DNA of 64,000 nt, taken from NCBI GenBank assembly GCA_029784825.1, contig JAFMAU010000002.1, forward strand, positions 1-64,000, read 5' to 3'. A model generated the notes under the pieces. It was not told the origin of the DNA. It ran no database searches and saw only the letters and a list, made by a program, of their open reading frames with translations. This document shows, one piece after another, positions 35,392 through 44,693 of the stretch. The position numbers and the translations under genes were made by a program. This DNA is from Nitrososphaerota archaeon (GTDB lineage Archaea; Thermoproteota; Nitrososphaeria; Nitrososphaerales; UBA183). Within the stretch, counting starts at the first letter, position 1. Every line of letters starts with the position of its first letter.

Positions 35392-36249
35392 CTAGTCACC
35401 CATTTTCGGAGTGACAGATGCCCTTTCCCAGAGGGCCTCGAAGTAGATACGCAGCATTCGCAAGATAGCTCCGTTGCTGGTCACCGCCGCCTCCCGCAAG
35501 AGGAGGGGAACTCCCCGTTGCTGGGAGACGAAGACAGCCCTCCCAGGCAGATTTTGCGCATCACCTAGGGACATTCGGACAGGCACTTCGACTGAATATC
35601 GGATTTCCGTGTTCGGGTGATCCCTCTTGAAAAGGGAGACGACTGAACTCTGGATTTCTCTTTCGCCTTGATCTATTAGAGATGGTTCCACCAGGATCAA
35701 TCTGATTTTGATTTTGTTTCCCCGAACTTTCGCGAAATCTCCTTTGAGCCGGCTGTAATACTCCAAGGCCTGAGACGCTACCAGTATCTCTCGTTTGGCC
35801 CCCGATATTACCCGTCCAGTCTCGTGTTCAGAAGAAGCTCCAACCTGAACCAGCCGGAAAAGCTCTGGGACCAAGGCCTTGGAGTCAAGAAGAGGGAACC
35901 CCAATAACTCTTTTTCCAAATCCAAGAGAGCCTTCCTTTCGTCCTCGTAATTCTTCTGTAACCAGATTCCGAGGATGCGGGGAACGTCTTTCGGGTCAAC
36001 GGAGTGGTAGACAGCGCTCGCTCGGCTTTCGTCTTTCGCCACCAAGCCCATCCTGAACAGGACACCCAAGACATCATAAACTCTGCTCCGGGGAACTCCA
36101 GACGAAGAAGCGATTCTGCTGGCGGTTGTAGGACCGAGGAAAGAGAGAGAGGAAAGTGCTCTCGCCTGATACACGTCCAGACCTAACTTAAGGAAAATGT
36201 TGTATAGACGCAGTTGTTCATCGGACGCTGGGGTGATTGGCAACCTCAC
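35392..36249 (-). CDS. TrmB-family transcriptional regulator
   Basis: 285 residues from GTG 36249. The N-terminal winged helix (LKLGLDVYQARALSSL, then TTASRIASSSGVPRSRVYDVLGVLFRMGLVAK) is the TrmB DNA-binding domain. A middle coiled segment (YEDERKALLDLEKELLG) and a C-terminal PLD-like region (GAKREILVASQALEYY) complete the family layout. TrmB proteins sense sugars and repress or activate sugar genes. It sits directly upstream of the sulfoquinovose synthase gene, so that gene or the glycan cluster may be its target. A TATA-like cataaacc is 28 bases upstream. Confidence 0.85.
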   Translation of the reverse strand: MRLPITPASDEQLRLYNIFLKLGLDVYQARALSSLSFLGPTTASRIASSSGVPRSRVYDVLGVLFRMGLVAKDESRASAVYHSVDPKDVPRILGIWLQKNYEDERKALLDLEKELLGFPLLDSKALVPELFRLVQVGASSEHETGRVISGAKREILVASQALEYYSRLKGDFAKVRGNKIKIRLILVEPSLIDQGEREIQSSVVSLFKRDHPNTEIRYSVEVPVRMSLGDAQNLPGRAVFVSQQRGVPLLLREAAVTSNGAILRMLRIYFEALWERASVTPKMGD

Positions 36250-36469
36250 GCCGCGCCAGGGAGGGAAGAATTGGTTTATGTGTATCCCTGTCTGGATTGG
36301 CCAACCCCGTCGCCACCTGAATTGTGTTATCGCCCTGGCGTAAGACTCACAGCAACTGGGTGACCCATCTTAGTTTTGTTGGCAGCCGATGCGGAAAATA
36401 CAACCTGTCGTCCGATGTAAATAGTTGTAAGGCTTTCACATTCCACAAATATGACGAGTTACAACAAGG
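36250..36469. other. Gene-free stretch before flippase remnant
   Basis: About 220 bases hold the promoter of the TrmB gene on the left and no supported gene. Confidence 0.4.
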
Positions 36470-37050
36470 TATAAGGAACCAGGGTGACGACCCAATTCGA
36501 TATCAAAGTCGTCGCGAGGTACATTACCAGCGCAGGCGTCGCTGACGCTAGGAGTGCTTTCGCCAAGAGGAAGTACTTCCTCATCCCCTGAGTGGCAGCC
36601 TGCAGGACTCTAGCGAGAGGTTGCAAGCAGCCAGAGGGCGCCGAGGTAGAAGACCCAAGCGAACGAGGCCGCCTTCAGAAAATAGTCCGTGAAATAAGGG
36701 ATTGGGGCCACCACAGCCCCGGAAGCAGAAAGCGATAAGAGCATTGAGCAAGATTGTGGCCTTGGCAGTTCCCCAGCCGGGACTCGCAGGCTCTGCCGAA
36801 TCAGGAGCAAGGAATTTGACTAGCACAAATCCGAGGCCAAGAGTGGTAAGAATCGACGCGAGGTCAACGGCGACCTGGACAGCTGAATAAGCCCCGTAGA
36901 AGTACGATGGAAGGAACCGCAGTGGGGAGCTGAGGCGTACAAGGCACAGTCGCGCAGGAGAAGACCCTGAATTGAAAGAGAGCCCATTCCATATACCATG
37001 TTCTTTGCTCTTTCAGGCTCGCCCGATTCCCTTGTGCGCTCGGCAGGCAA
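36470..37050 (-). pseudogene. Decayed third flippase copy (N-terminal part)
   Basis: Minus-strand fragments match the intact flippase in order but in different frames: RAKNMVYGMGSLSIQGLLL (N-terminus), LVKFLAPDS, WGTAKATILLNAL, YFTDYFLKAASFAWVFYLGALWL, then TQGMRKYFLLAKALLAS, which matches LQAVRRYPLMARL. Only the first 200 or so residues remain. Preservation of the WVFYLGALWL block makes the relationship secure. Confidence 0.75.
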
Positions 37051-37149
37051 CCGTCAAGAGCCCCTGATTTTCCGCCTAGTATTGATGCTTAAGTCAACGT
37101 GACGAAGCAAGGAATTAAGGAGAAGTCCTCAAGATGGTGGACGCCAAGA

Positions 37150-37671
37150 TTAGAACTTCTGCGATATCCACGAGTTTCTCTTTCTGTCGTATTCTTTTTT
37201 CGTGTAGACTACCTTTGCTGGCGTTCCCATGACTACCCTCCGTCGGGGGACATCTCTTGTAACCACGGATCCCATGGCTACCACTGATCCCTCCCCAATC
37301 TTGATTCCCGCTTTGATGACTGCTCTTGCGCAAATCACCGCGTTATCCCTGATCGTAACCCCAACGAGGCGTTTACTTGGCGGATAAGGATCGTTAGTAA
37401 GTACAACTGAAGGTCCAATGAAGACGTCTTTCCCAATTCTGGACAGAGGGGGTATGTAGACGAGTCCTTCTATTTTTGTCCCTCTCCCTATTCTCACCCC
37501 ATAGTCTATGTGAGAAAGCGATCCGATTTGCACCGAGTCACCAATAACGCTTCCAGAACCGACATAGACGAAATTCCAAATCCTGACATCCTTTCCAATC
37601 CTCGCGTCAGGGGCTATGTAATTTATCAGGTGCATTTTGCGACGCTTCGAGAGTTCAGACTTGACTTCCAT
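37150..37671 (-). CDS. Hexapeptide-repeat (LbH) acyltransferase
   Basis: 173 residues from the ATG at 37671; the internal Met 13 (MHLINYIAPDARIG) is an alternative. It consists of left-handed beta-helix turns (IGKDVRIWNFVYVGSGSVIG, VRIGRGTKIEG, IGKDVFIGPSVVL, IKIGEGSVVAMGSVVTRDV). It is close to WbpD/PglD-type acetyltransferases, with a TNDPYP segment often seen in WbpD. It would acetylate an amino-sugar nucleotide. It lies six bases downstream of the epimerase gene and is in its operon. Confidence 0.87.
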   Translation of the reverse strand: MEVKSELSKRRKMHLINYIAPDARIGKDVRIWNFVYVGSGSVIGDSVQIGSLSHIDYGVRIGRGTKIEGLVYIPPLSRIGKDVFIGPSVVLTNDPYPPSKRLVGVTIRDNAVICARAVIKAGIKIGEGSVVAMGSVVTRDVPRRRVVMGTPAKVVYTKKEYDRKRNSWISQKF

Positions 37672-37677
37672 ATTAGG

Positions 37678-38649
37678 TCACGAAGAGAGAGTCCCTCTCC
37701 CAACTGCATTCCAGTTTTGTAATTGCTTTGCAGTCATCAGTACCGCTTCAGCGCTACTGTGTTTGGGTTGCCAGCCAAGTGATTGCATCTTTCGGATGTC
37801 GAGAATCATATTTGTTACGTCGCCCTTCCAGCCCCTCCCGCCGTCTATGCCTCCGGTAAACTTGTATCGTGGCGTGAGGCCCATTACTTTAGAGACGATG
37901 GCCGCTACCTGCTTGACATCTATCTGGTCCTTTGACCCCACATTGTAGACTGTAAGCCCACTTGCTGATTTCTCCGCCAAGGTGATGGCCGAAACACAGT
38001 CATCTATATACAAATAGGACTTTGTTTGGAGTCCATCGCCAAGAATCTCAAGCGCGTTCGGGTCGGCTTTGAGCTTTCGAACGAAATCAGGTACAACCCC
38101 ATGATTACTTCGTGGACCGATGACGTTGGCGAAGCGCAAGATTGTGGCGTTAAAGCCGTACGTCTTGGCGTAGCCCGAAATCAGAGCCTCCGATGCCAGC
38201 TTACACGCCCCATAAATTGAGATGGGTGCAGAAAGACAATATTCTTCAGGCGTGGGTTGTACCCTCGCTTCTCCGTACACTGTGCTTGAAGAGGCGAAGA
38301 TAAGGGACCGAACTGAGGATTTTCTTGCCGCTTCTAGTACAACCTGGGTTGCGGCTACGTTCTCTTCGAAGCAGGTCTTTGGCTCGGACTTATCCAGGCG
38401 GACCTCGGGATTAGCTGCGAAGTGGAAAACGGTATCCAAACTCCTGACGAGGCGTTCAATTTCAGGTTGCGATTTGACATCACACCTTACGACTGCAAAG
38501 CTGTTTCGAAATCCAACGGCCCAAGCAAGGTTTGAATTCGAACCAGAGGTAAAGTTGTCAATGACGGTCACCTCGTCACCCCTTAAAACTAGGGACTCGC
38601 ATAAGCTGCTTCCAATGAACCCTGCTCCGCCCGTCACAAGTGCCCTCAC
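37678..38649 (-). CDS. NAD-dependent sugar epimerase/dehydratase (SDR)
   Basis: 323 residues from GTG 38649, with a TATA-like gtttacaa about 27 bases upstream. SDR marks: VTGGAGFIGSSL, VIDNFTSG, HFAANPEV, SSSTVYGE, catalytic YGACK, RFANVIGPRS, and a late LGWQPKHS. Likely a UDP-glucose/GlcNAc 4-epimerase-type enzyme, distinct from the one at 32934. It starts the two-gene unit with the acyltransferase. Confidence 0.87.
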   Translation of the reverse strand: MRALVTGGAGFIGSSLCESLVLRGDEVTVIDNFTSGSNSNLAWAVGFRNSFAVVRCDVKSQPEIERLVRSLDTVFHFAANPEVRLDKSEPKTCFEENVAATQVVLEAARKSSVRSLIFASSSTVYGEARVQPTPEEYCLSAPISIYGACKLASEALISGYAKTYGFNATILRFANVIGPRSNHGVVPDFVRKLKADPNALEILGDGLQTKSYLYIDDCVSAITLAEKSASGLTVYNVGSKDQIDVKQVAAIVSKVMGLTPRYKFTGGIDGGRGWKGDVTNMILDIRKMQSLGWQPKHSSAEAVLMTAKQLQNWNAVGRGTLSS

Positions 38650-39421
38650 AGTAGCGCTCTCTCATGGGCGATTGTAAACTTTTCTAGATTCGTACGTGTT
38701 GAGGTCTACTTTGAACCGGTAGAGCAGACACAGCGTAAGGGAACATACCTCTTGCTCAACATCATACGAGATGGATGCAGGACGACCGCACTTTCGGATG
38801 ACATCACCCCGTGCCCTTGGCTCGTCGTTACGAGAATGAGAACGAAGAAGATAGGCATTGCTCCCTGCGCGGAATCCCTCCGGGCACCCACCGGATTCTG
38901 AACGACAGGGGTGAGGAATACTCTTGAGAGGAGTGAAAAAGGCGCGAGAGAAAGCCGAATCGAGTCAGCAGTTCTCACACTAGGAGAAGTCCGGTCCGCC
39001 TGCTTTGAGGAACGTTCCCTTCTACAGAGAGTTGGAGAACTGGCAGTAAGAAGAACGAGCCAACGACGACGAGAAGCTGGAATACAGAGCGGATGAGAGC
39101 TCCCGCACTCGAGAGGCCCGGAGGGAATGATGGTCATGCCCGCGCTACGAAGCTCTTCATCCCGACAGGAAGGCCTGTCGTCCACAAGATATACATGTGC
39201 ACGAAGCGTGACTCAGAGACTGGTGGTCAAGGCCAGGGAAGGTTAGACCGTGGTGAAGGTGCCAGAGCCCTCCCTACACCATGAAAGATTACGTGCTCAA
39301 GGTCTGTCTATGCACGGTTTACGGCGCTTCCGGATTTGACAGACAGGTTTCCACTTCGCGGTGCTCATGCATCCATAGTAATCCATAGCAAGCGATACAG
39401 GTACTACTTCCATAGCCATCT
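38650..39421. other. Gene-free stretch
   Basis: About 770 bases without a supported gene. Open frames on both strands look random. Together with the IS110 fragment at its right end it may be mostly decayed mobile-element DNA. Confidence 0.4.
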
Positions 39422-39610
39422 TTGGGAGTATGGCCAAGTACCGAGCCTGAGGGGCCGGTGACTGGGTTCTACGCGAGGATAGGAAGGAAGAAAGGGGGCC
39501 AAAAGGCGGTAGCGACTGCGTCGGTCAAGCTGCTTAAGGTCGCGGACTGGGTTCTGATAGAATGGAGACCGTGTAGCAGTTATGGGGTTCGGCCGCGGCC
39601 TGAGCTGTGA
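39422..39610 (+). mobile_element. IS110-type transposase remnant (C-terminal fragment)
   Basis: The frame reads GFYARIGRKKGGQKAVATASVKLLKV and then WVLIEWRPCSSY, the typical C-terminal end of IS110/IS1111 transposases (the region with a Lys-Gly-x-x-Lys-Ala and a final W-x-L...RPY). No intact catalytic region is nearby, so this is a decayed end. Confidence 0.55.
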
Positions 39611-39788
39611 GGTAAGCTTCGATTCTCTAAGCGTGGTAGGGCCCTTCAACAAGGTGCCTGAGACACGACAGTGTGGGAGAGCCCCGAATAGGTAGTCGGT
39701 ATACCACGTCTTCCAGAGAAGCGCTGAAGAAAAGTTCACATAGGTAATCCCTTATGAATTGATGTCAAGGACAGGAGTAGTTCATAGG

Positions 39789-41510
39789 ATGATGGCCCAC
39801 CAAGCCGACCCTTGGAATAGACCGGAGGGATACCCAAAAGTCAGGGTCCGGACCATAAGTGTTGTCTTGGCTGTCGCGCTTTATCTCGTCGTTATTCTCG
39901 TTTCGATACTCGTATCGCCCAAAGGCAACCAAGTACAGAATTCTATCTACTACGGGCCATACTTGGGTATGTCCTTGGCAGTCCTAATTCTATTCGCGAC
40001 GTACCTGACGCTTTTCCCCGTGGGGGTGATTTCGGCGTCACGGAGTCCAGTACATTACAGTTTTTGCGCTGCGATATTGCTTGTAGCCGGTGGAGTGTTT
40101 TCAATTCTCCCTGCGGCGGAGGGATATTTTTTTTATGGCGGCCAAGGTGACATGTCGAACCACGTTGGTTCAATCCTCACTATCCTGAGAACAGGAAACA
40201 CCTACCCTGGCGATATATATCCTCTGACGCATGTTATTGGCGCGGAACTAGTCAGCGTTGCTGGGGTGCCATTGTTCGCGATTCCGACAGTTTTTGAAGA
40301 GATAATTTACGTTGTAACAGTTGCAGCACTTTATCTTGCCGTCAAACGCCGCTCTGCAGCGAATTCTTCTTACAGAATAGTCCTGCTGCTCCTTCCAGCG
40401 ATCGTACCTCTAACATATCCAATCCCTCAGGATTTCGCTCTAATATTTGCTTCAATCATTGTCTTGCTTCTAGTAGTCGACAGAACTGGAGTCCCATTCG
40501 TGATTTCCATGGTTGCGCTTACACTCACCCATCCACTCGTGTCAGTTTTCATTAGTGGGATAATTTTAGCCTGGGGGGTCTTTCAGAGGAAAAAAAATCT
40601 GTACCTGGCGCTACCCTCAGTACTTGCGTTGGCTTGGATCGCCTACACTGCTGCCCTTGCAAACAGCTTAGCCACGTTCATTAATGGGTTCGCGGTTTCT
40701 TTGAACGCGACTCCCGCTGTCGCGGAGGCCTTATCGAGTCTTGGGATTCTAGAGTCCTTGGAGATTTTTGCTCGACAGTTTGGACCTTTGATTGTCGTCG
40801 GCGTGGTCGAGTGGGTAGTGCTTTTGTATCTATGGCTGAAAAGAGTACAGCCTTTTGATTCGTTTCTCTTCTTTATGCTCTCGTTCGGCCTGGCCCTCGT
40901 CCCAACATCGTTCCTAATCACGTCGTTCAGCCCTGGCTACTCGAGGTTCTTTCCGTATCTTTTCATGGGTGTGATTCTTTCGGCTCCCGCTTTGGTTTCA
41001 TGGAGTTCCAAATCGAGATCGGGTAGAGCCATCGTAACATTAGCAATGCTTGCTTTGGTCTCGAGTTTGTTTCTTACATCCTATCCGTCTTGGTATACAT
41101 ATTCGCCGAACAATCAGGTGAGTCAAAACATGTATGTCTCTGATACTTGGTTGATTAATCATTTTTCTTATGGCACATCCATCGGTGGTCCTTTGTTTCC
41201 GTCAGGAAATGTGTGGAACATGGTCAAAGGCACTTATACGGTCCCAAGTCAACTCTACTTCAAATTTCCGTTCTATCAACTGACTTTTGGTGGACACTTT
41301 CAGGCGACTAACGGAATAAATGGGAGCAAGGAGATTCTTGTTTTAACAAAACTGGCAGTGTTGACATATGAGGGGATATATCGAACCACAGGCATGTATA
41401 ACGCGACTGACATCCGGAATTTAGGGAATTGCCCGTGCATCAACCTTATCTACTCTAGCCAAGATGAATCGTTGTATTTGAGTACATCCGTGGTATTCCT
41501 GCCGCAGTAA
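39789..41510 (+). CDS. GT-C-like polytopic membrane protein (glycosyltransferase or polymerase)
   Basis: 573 residues from the ATG at 39789, with a TATA-like cttatgaa about 33 bases upstream; ATG 39762 would add nine residues. About 12 membrane helices fill the first 440 residues, with an early external loop FYGGQGDMSNHVGSILT (a possible acidic catalytic site). A C-terminal extracytoplasmic domain of about 130 residues follows. This is the layout of GT-C glycosyltransferases and of Wzy-like polymerases. It is the only plus-strand gene among minus-strand neighbours. DNA here is much less GC-rich than the backbone. Confidence 0.75.
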   Translation: MMAHQADPWNRPEGYPKVRVRTISVVLAVALYLVVILVSILVSPKGNQVQNSIYYGPYLGMSLAVLILFATYLTLFPVGVISASRSPVHYSFCAAILLVAGGVFSILPAAEGYFFYGGQGDMSNHVGSILTILRTGNTYPGDIYPLTHVIGAELVSVAGVPLFAIPTVFEEIIYVVTVAALYLAVKRRSAANSSYRIVLLLLPAIVPLTYPIPQDFALIFASIIVLLLVVDRTGVPFVISMVALTLTHPLVSVFISGIILAWGVFQRKKNLYLALPSVLALAWIAYTAALANSLATFINGFAVSLNATPAVAEALSSLGILESLEIFARQFGPLIVVGVVEWVVLLYLWLKRVQPFDSFLFFMLSFGLALVPTSFLITSFSPGYSRFFPYLFMGVILSAPALVSWSSKSRSGRAIVTLAMLALVSSLFLTSYPSWYTYSPNNQVSQNMYVSDTWLINHFSYGTSIGGPLFPSGNVWNMVKGTYTVPSQLYFKFPFYQLTFGGHFQATNGINGSKEILVLTKLAVLTYEGIYRTTGMYNATDIRNLGNCPCINLIYSSQDESLYLSTSVVFLPQ

Positions 41511-41609
41511 TGACTTTTCTTCCCTCCTCCGACCAGCAGCCTAAACTGGACGGGAGGGCGTTTGGTAGGTGGTGGTTATGGTACGTCAGATAGTAGGGAA
41601 ATAATCACC

Positions 41610-42617
41610 CTAAGAAAGGAGCACTTTGTTTACACCAACCATGCTTCGTCGATAGAGTGCGTCGAAATTGCGCAGTAAGAAGAAATGCGAGGTGAGCAAG
41701 TCCAGTACGACCAAAGGCTTAGGGCCGTCGAAAAGTGCAAGAGCCAGGATCTCTACCGCTTCCCCCGCTAGAGAATATAGATAAGCCAAGAGGTTGAGGA
41801 TTGAGTGGTCATAGAAATCCTTGAAGAAAACGTAGCAATTGTAGGCAAGTTTCATCCTAAGGAGTCGGCCACCCGTCATACGTCCTTCCGCAGACTCGTT
41901 GTGACGCACGCTGGTAGCAGGTAGGGCGACAAGGGAGTTGGGATGCATCTTATAGACCCTGAAACTGAAGTCCAAATCCTCATTGTATGAATAGGACTCT
42001 AATTCTTCGTCAAATTCGAATCGCAAGAATACGTCACGGCGGAAGCAAAAACAACAACCCGAAAGCCTCTGCGCGTATGTAGTCCTTGCAAGCGCTGACG
42101 GAAACACCGAACGACCTGATCTTCTGACGGCAAGCGTGTTAGGTTTGCAATAAGAAAGCCACAAGGACTTGTGGAATGCATTAGCGAATTGACCCTGCGG
42201 ACGAGGTGTTACCACGAAAGGTTGCACACCAAGAACCGACGGTTGACTTTGGAGAAAACTCACGATGAGTTCTACTGTCTTTTCCTCCAGCGTGATATCA
42301 TCATCAACGAAGAGTATGTATTCAGCCTGTGAAACGGCGATTCCTCTGTTTCGGGCTCCAGCAAGTCCTTGGTTCGTACCCCTGATGTACTTTAGCCGAA
42401 ACCCTTGAGCGTCAAAAACCGAAACCAGCTCATGGACTAGGTCGCGAGACAAATTATTGGTCGAGTCGTCAACTACTATGACTTCTAACAACGAATATGA
42501 TTGGTGTAGAACTGTTCCCAGCAAGCGCGTCAAGTCCTCGGGCCGGTTGCGCGTGGGAACGACCAAGGAAATCATTCCCTTGATGAAGCCCGCTGGTGTT
42601 CTGCGCTCAGTTTTCAT
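41610..42617 (-). CDS. Family 2 glycosyltransferase
   Basis: 335 residues from the ATG at 42617. GT-A marks: SLVVPTRNRPEDLTRLL, VIVVDDSTN, GTNQGLAGARNRGI and the metal-binding D-x-D in ILFVDDDITLEE, then NEDLDFSFR (acceptor region). Two hydrophobic segments near the C-terminus may associate with the membrane. It overlaps the PIG-L-like gene by 11 bases, so it is co-translated with it as the last gene of a three-gene unit. Confidence 0.9.
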   Translation of the reverse strand: MKTERRTPAGFIKGMISLVVPTRNRPEDLTRLLGTVLHQSYSLLEVIVVDDSTNNLSRDLVHELVSVFDAQGFRLKYIRGTNQGLAGARNRGIAVSQAEYILFVDDDITLEEKTVELIVSFLQSQPSVLGVQPFVVTPRPQGQFANAFHKSLWLSYCKPNTLAVRRSGRSVFPSALARTTYAQRLSGCCFCFRRDVFLRFEFDEELESYSYNEDLDFSFRVYKMHPNSLVALPATSVRHNESAEGRMTGGRLLRMKLAYNCYVFFKDFYDHSILNLLAYLYSLAGEAVEILALALFDGPKPLVVLDLLTSHFFLLRNFDALYRRSMVGVNKVLLS

Positions 42618-43425
42618 GGCCTTTGGCCGTTAAACGTGAGTACTGATGTTTGTCGCGGATTTCTCGCACGGCGCCATTTATGATTGGTTCTTTTGTGGCA
42701 AGTGCACCCAAGTATTCGTAGTCATTAACACTCCAGATTCGCTCATTGAATCCTCCCAAAACTCTCATCTGTTTGCCATAAAGGACTATTCTAAGAGCGT
42801 CATACTGATTAAATTGCGATATGTAGTTGCTACACAATCTGAATTTTGTTACCGGGTTGAATCGAAGCATTTTAGGGTGCATTTGGTGACCTGACAGGCC
42901 TATGTCGAGGTAGCCGGCCCTGGATGGCGAGTGAATCGCGTACGGCATATCCTCATAGAAGTGAAAGTTTAACCCCGAGTTTTTACGCGTTGCAGTTTCT
43001 ATCCCAATTTTGGAAACAATCATGTGGTCGACATGCCGGCCGATTGCAAGCGGAAAGAACACGTCCTTTGCATCTCGTATTCTGTCAAGTATCCTCCGCT
43101 CCGCCTCGATTGCAACCTCGATGTCCCGCCTCGACGGATTATCGCCCCAAATCTTGCCATCTGCCCCAATCTGATACCCTCTCAGTCCAGCTTCTGGCAA
43201 GCCAGAAAATTCGACGGCGCATCCTACCGCGGCTGCATTGATCAACTCTTCACGTCTTCTCTCTTTACCTATTTCCTTAACGGAATCGCCATATCGTGGC
43301 TTCGCGTATTTGCTCTGAGAGAACAAATTAAGGACCAATGCAGTTCCAAATTGCTTCTTTGAAAGCAAGCCGCCTAGTGAAAGAAATGCATCGTCAACGT
43401 GTGGAGAGACTATAACGCAATCCAA
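42607..43425 (-). CDS. PIG-L/LmbE-family deacetylase
   Basis: 272 residues from TTG 43425. The metal site of the family is present as SPHVDDAFLSLGG (usual form PHPDD) and GRHVDHMIV. These zinc enzymes remove N-acetyl groups from GlcNAc-type sugars, as in GPI, mycothiol and bacillithiol synthesis, or from lipid-linked and nucleotide sugars. Here it probably acts on a glycan precursor. It lies 23 bases after the GT4 gene and overlaps the GT2 gene. Confidence 0.88.
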   Translation of the reverse strand: MDCVIVSPHVDDAFLSLGGLLSKKQFGTALVLNLFSQSKYAKPRYGDSVKEIGKERRREELINAAAVGCAVEFSGLPEAGLRGYQIGADGKIWGDNPSRRDIEVAIEAERRILDRIRDAKDVFFPLAIGRHVDHMIVSKIGIETATRKNSGLNFHFYEDMPYAIHSPSRAGYLDIGLSGHQMHPKMLRFNPVTKFRLCSNYISQFNQYDALRIVLYGKQMRVLGGFNERIWSVNDYEYLGALATKEPIINGAVREIRDKHQYSRLTAKGHEN

Positions 43426-43448
43426 TTGTTCATACCCTGGCTCAACTT

Positions 43449-44618
43449 CTAAGTTTCGTGCCGGATGTTCTTTGCAACCAAATCCTTCAAGGTTGACTCC
43501 GCTTCTTGTATCGTATAATTCGTCTCAATTAATCTTCTCCCTTCAGTTGAAAGAACCCGGGCAAGTTGTACATTGGAAGTTATCTCGCTTAGGCACTTTG
43601 CGAGATCAAACTCGTTTCCCTTCTCAAACACCAATCCATTCTTTCTATGGCTTACAATTCTAGTATTGGGAGGAATATCTGAAACCAGGCAAACACACCC
43701 TACAGACAGTCCTTCCAGTAAAGCTGAGGACATTCCTTCGCGTCGAGACGGCAGGATAAAGATTGCAGCATCCGCCAGAAAGTGGGGGATAGATTCATGT
43801 TCCATAAAACCCATAATGGTGACAATGTCTCCAATTTCGCTTTTCAGGATAAATTTAGTGAGCGCCTCTTCCTGTGGTCCCGAGCCGACCAAGAAGAGGT
43901 GAAAATCCTTCTCCCGAGCTTCATCACTGAAAAGAATGATTGCCTTTAGCAGAGTGAAGATATCCTTCTCTTCACTGAGTCTGGAAACCGCAACAGCCTT
44001 CCAAAGCCTTTTCTTTTCGAACGAAAAGAACCGAAACACCGATGTGTCCACTCCGAAGTGCCGAACTACAGAGGGTTCACTTTTCAAAAGACGCTTAAGT
44101 CGCATGGCCCTTTCTTCGTCAAGCGCCGTGAGCTTTACACCCTTTCCAGTAAAGAACCTCAACAAAGCAACCACAGGCACGTGCGAAAGTAGTACATCCA
44201 CATCGCCTCCATCAGTGTGAATGATTACAACGCGGCCAGTAATCACCCCAACCACGGAAGCAACTAGTCCATTCGGTACCGCCCACACTGCGACAACGCA
44301 ATCTGGGTTCAGTTCTCTCGCCGCGTTCAACGAGGTGATTATTGTTTTCAAAGTGTAGATTCCAAGACTCGCAATGTAAAGTGCCATCCTTTCGATTTGG
44401 CCATAATAGGTGCCTTTCGGACTCCTAATCAGGGAGTTTATGCGAGCCTGCAATATTTCCCTAAGCCTGCTGCCGACTACAACCACACCAAAGTTTTCAC
44501 GTGGCGTTATGGACGCGTTTCTGGTGACATCGGTTACCTGAAATGTGAAGCTGCTGCCCCGTTTGTACATCTCTACTCCGGGATTGTTGTCAGCTATTAG
44601 CAGAACTCGAAAGGTCAT
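43449..44618 (-). CDS. Family 4 glycosyltransferase
   Basis: 389 residues from the ATG at 44618 (MTFRVLLIADNNPG); a TTG at 44648 is an alternative, and a TATA-like acaatatac lies at 44656-44664. GT-B marks: VAVSRLSEEKDIFTLLKA (donor-domain start), LVGSGPQEEALT, GFMEHESIPHFL and the E-x7-E region ILPSRREGMSSALLEGLS. A conserved HTDGGDVDVLL segment is shared with the protein encoded at 48008, its paralogue. First gene of a unit with the PIG-L and GT2 genes. Confidence 0.9.
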   Translation of the reverse strand: MTFRVLLIADNNPGVEMYKRGSSFTFQVTDVTRNASITPRENFGVVVVGSRLREILQARINSLIRSPKGTYYGQIERMALYIASLGIYTLKTIITSLNAARELNPDCVVAVWAVPNGLVASVVGVITGRVVIIHTDGGDVDVLLSHVPVVALLRFFTGKGVKLTALDEERAMRLKRLLKSEPSVVRHFGVDTSVFRFFSFEKKRLWKAVAVSRLSEEKDIFTLLKAIILFSDEAREKDFHLFLVGSGPQEEALTKFILKSEIGDIVTIMGFMEHESIPHFLADAAIFILPSRREGMSSALLEGLSVGCVCLVSDIPPNTRIVSHRKNGLVFEKGNEFDLAKCLSEITSNVQLARVLSTEGRRLIETNYTIQEAESTLKDLVAKNIRHET

Positions 44619-44693
44619 TCGTTCTATGGGTCTTGACACTCTCCACAACTGGTATATTGTGCTTTCGCAGCAAGCCCCTTCGGGAAAGTACTC

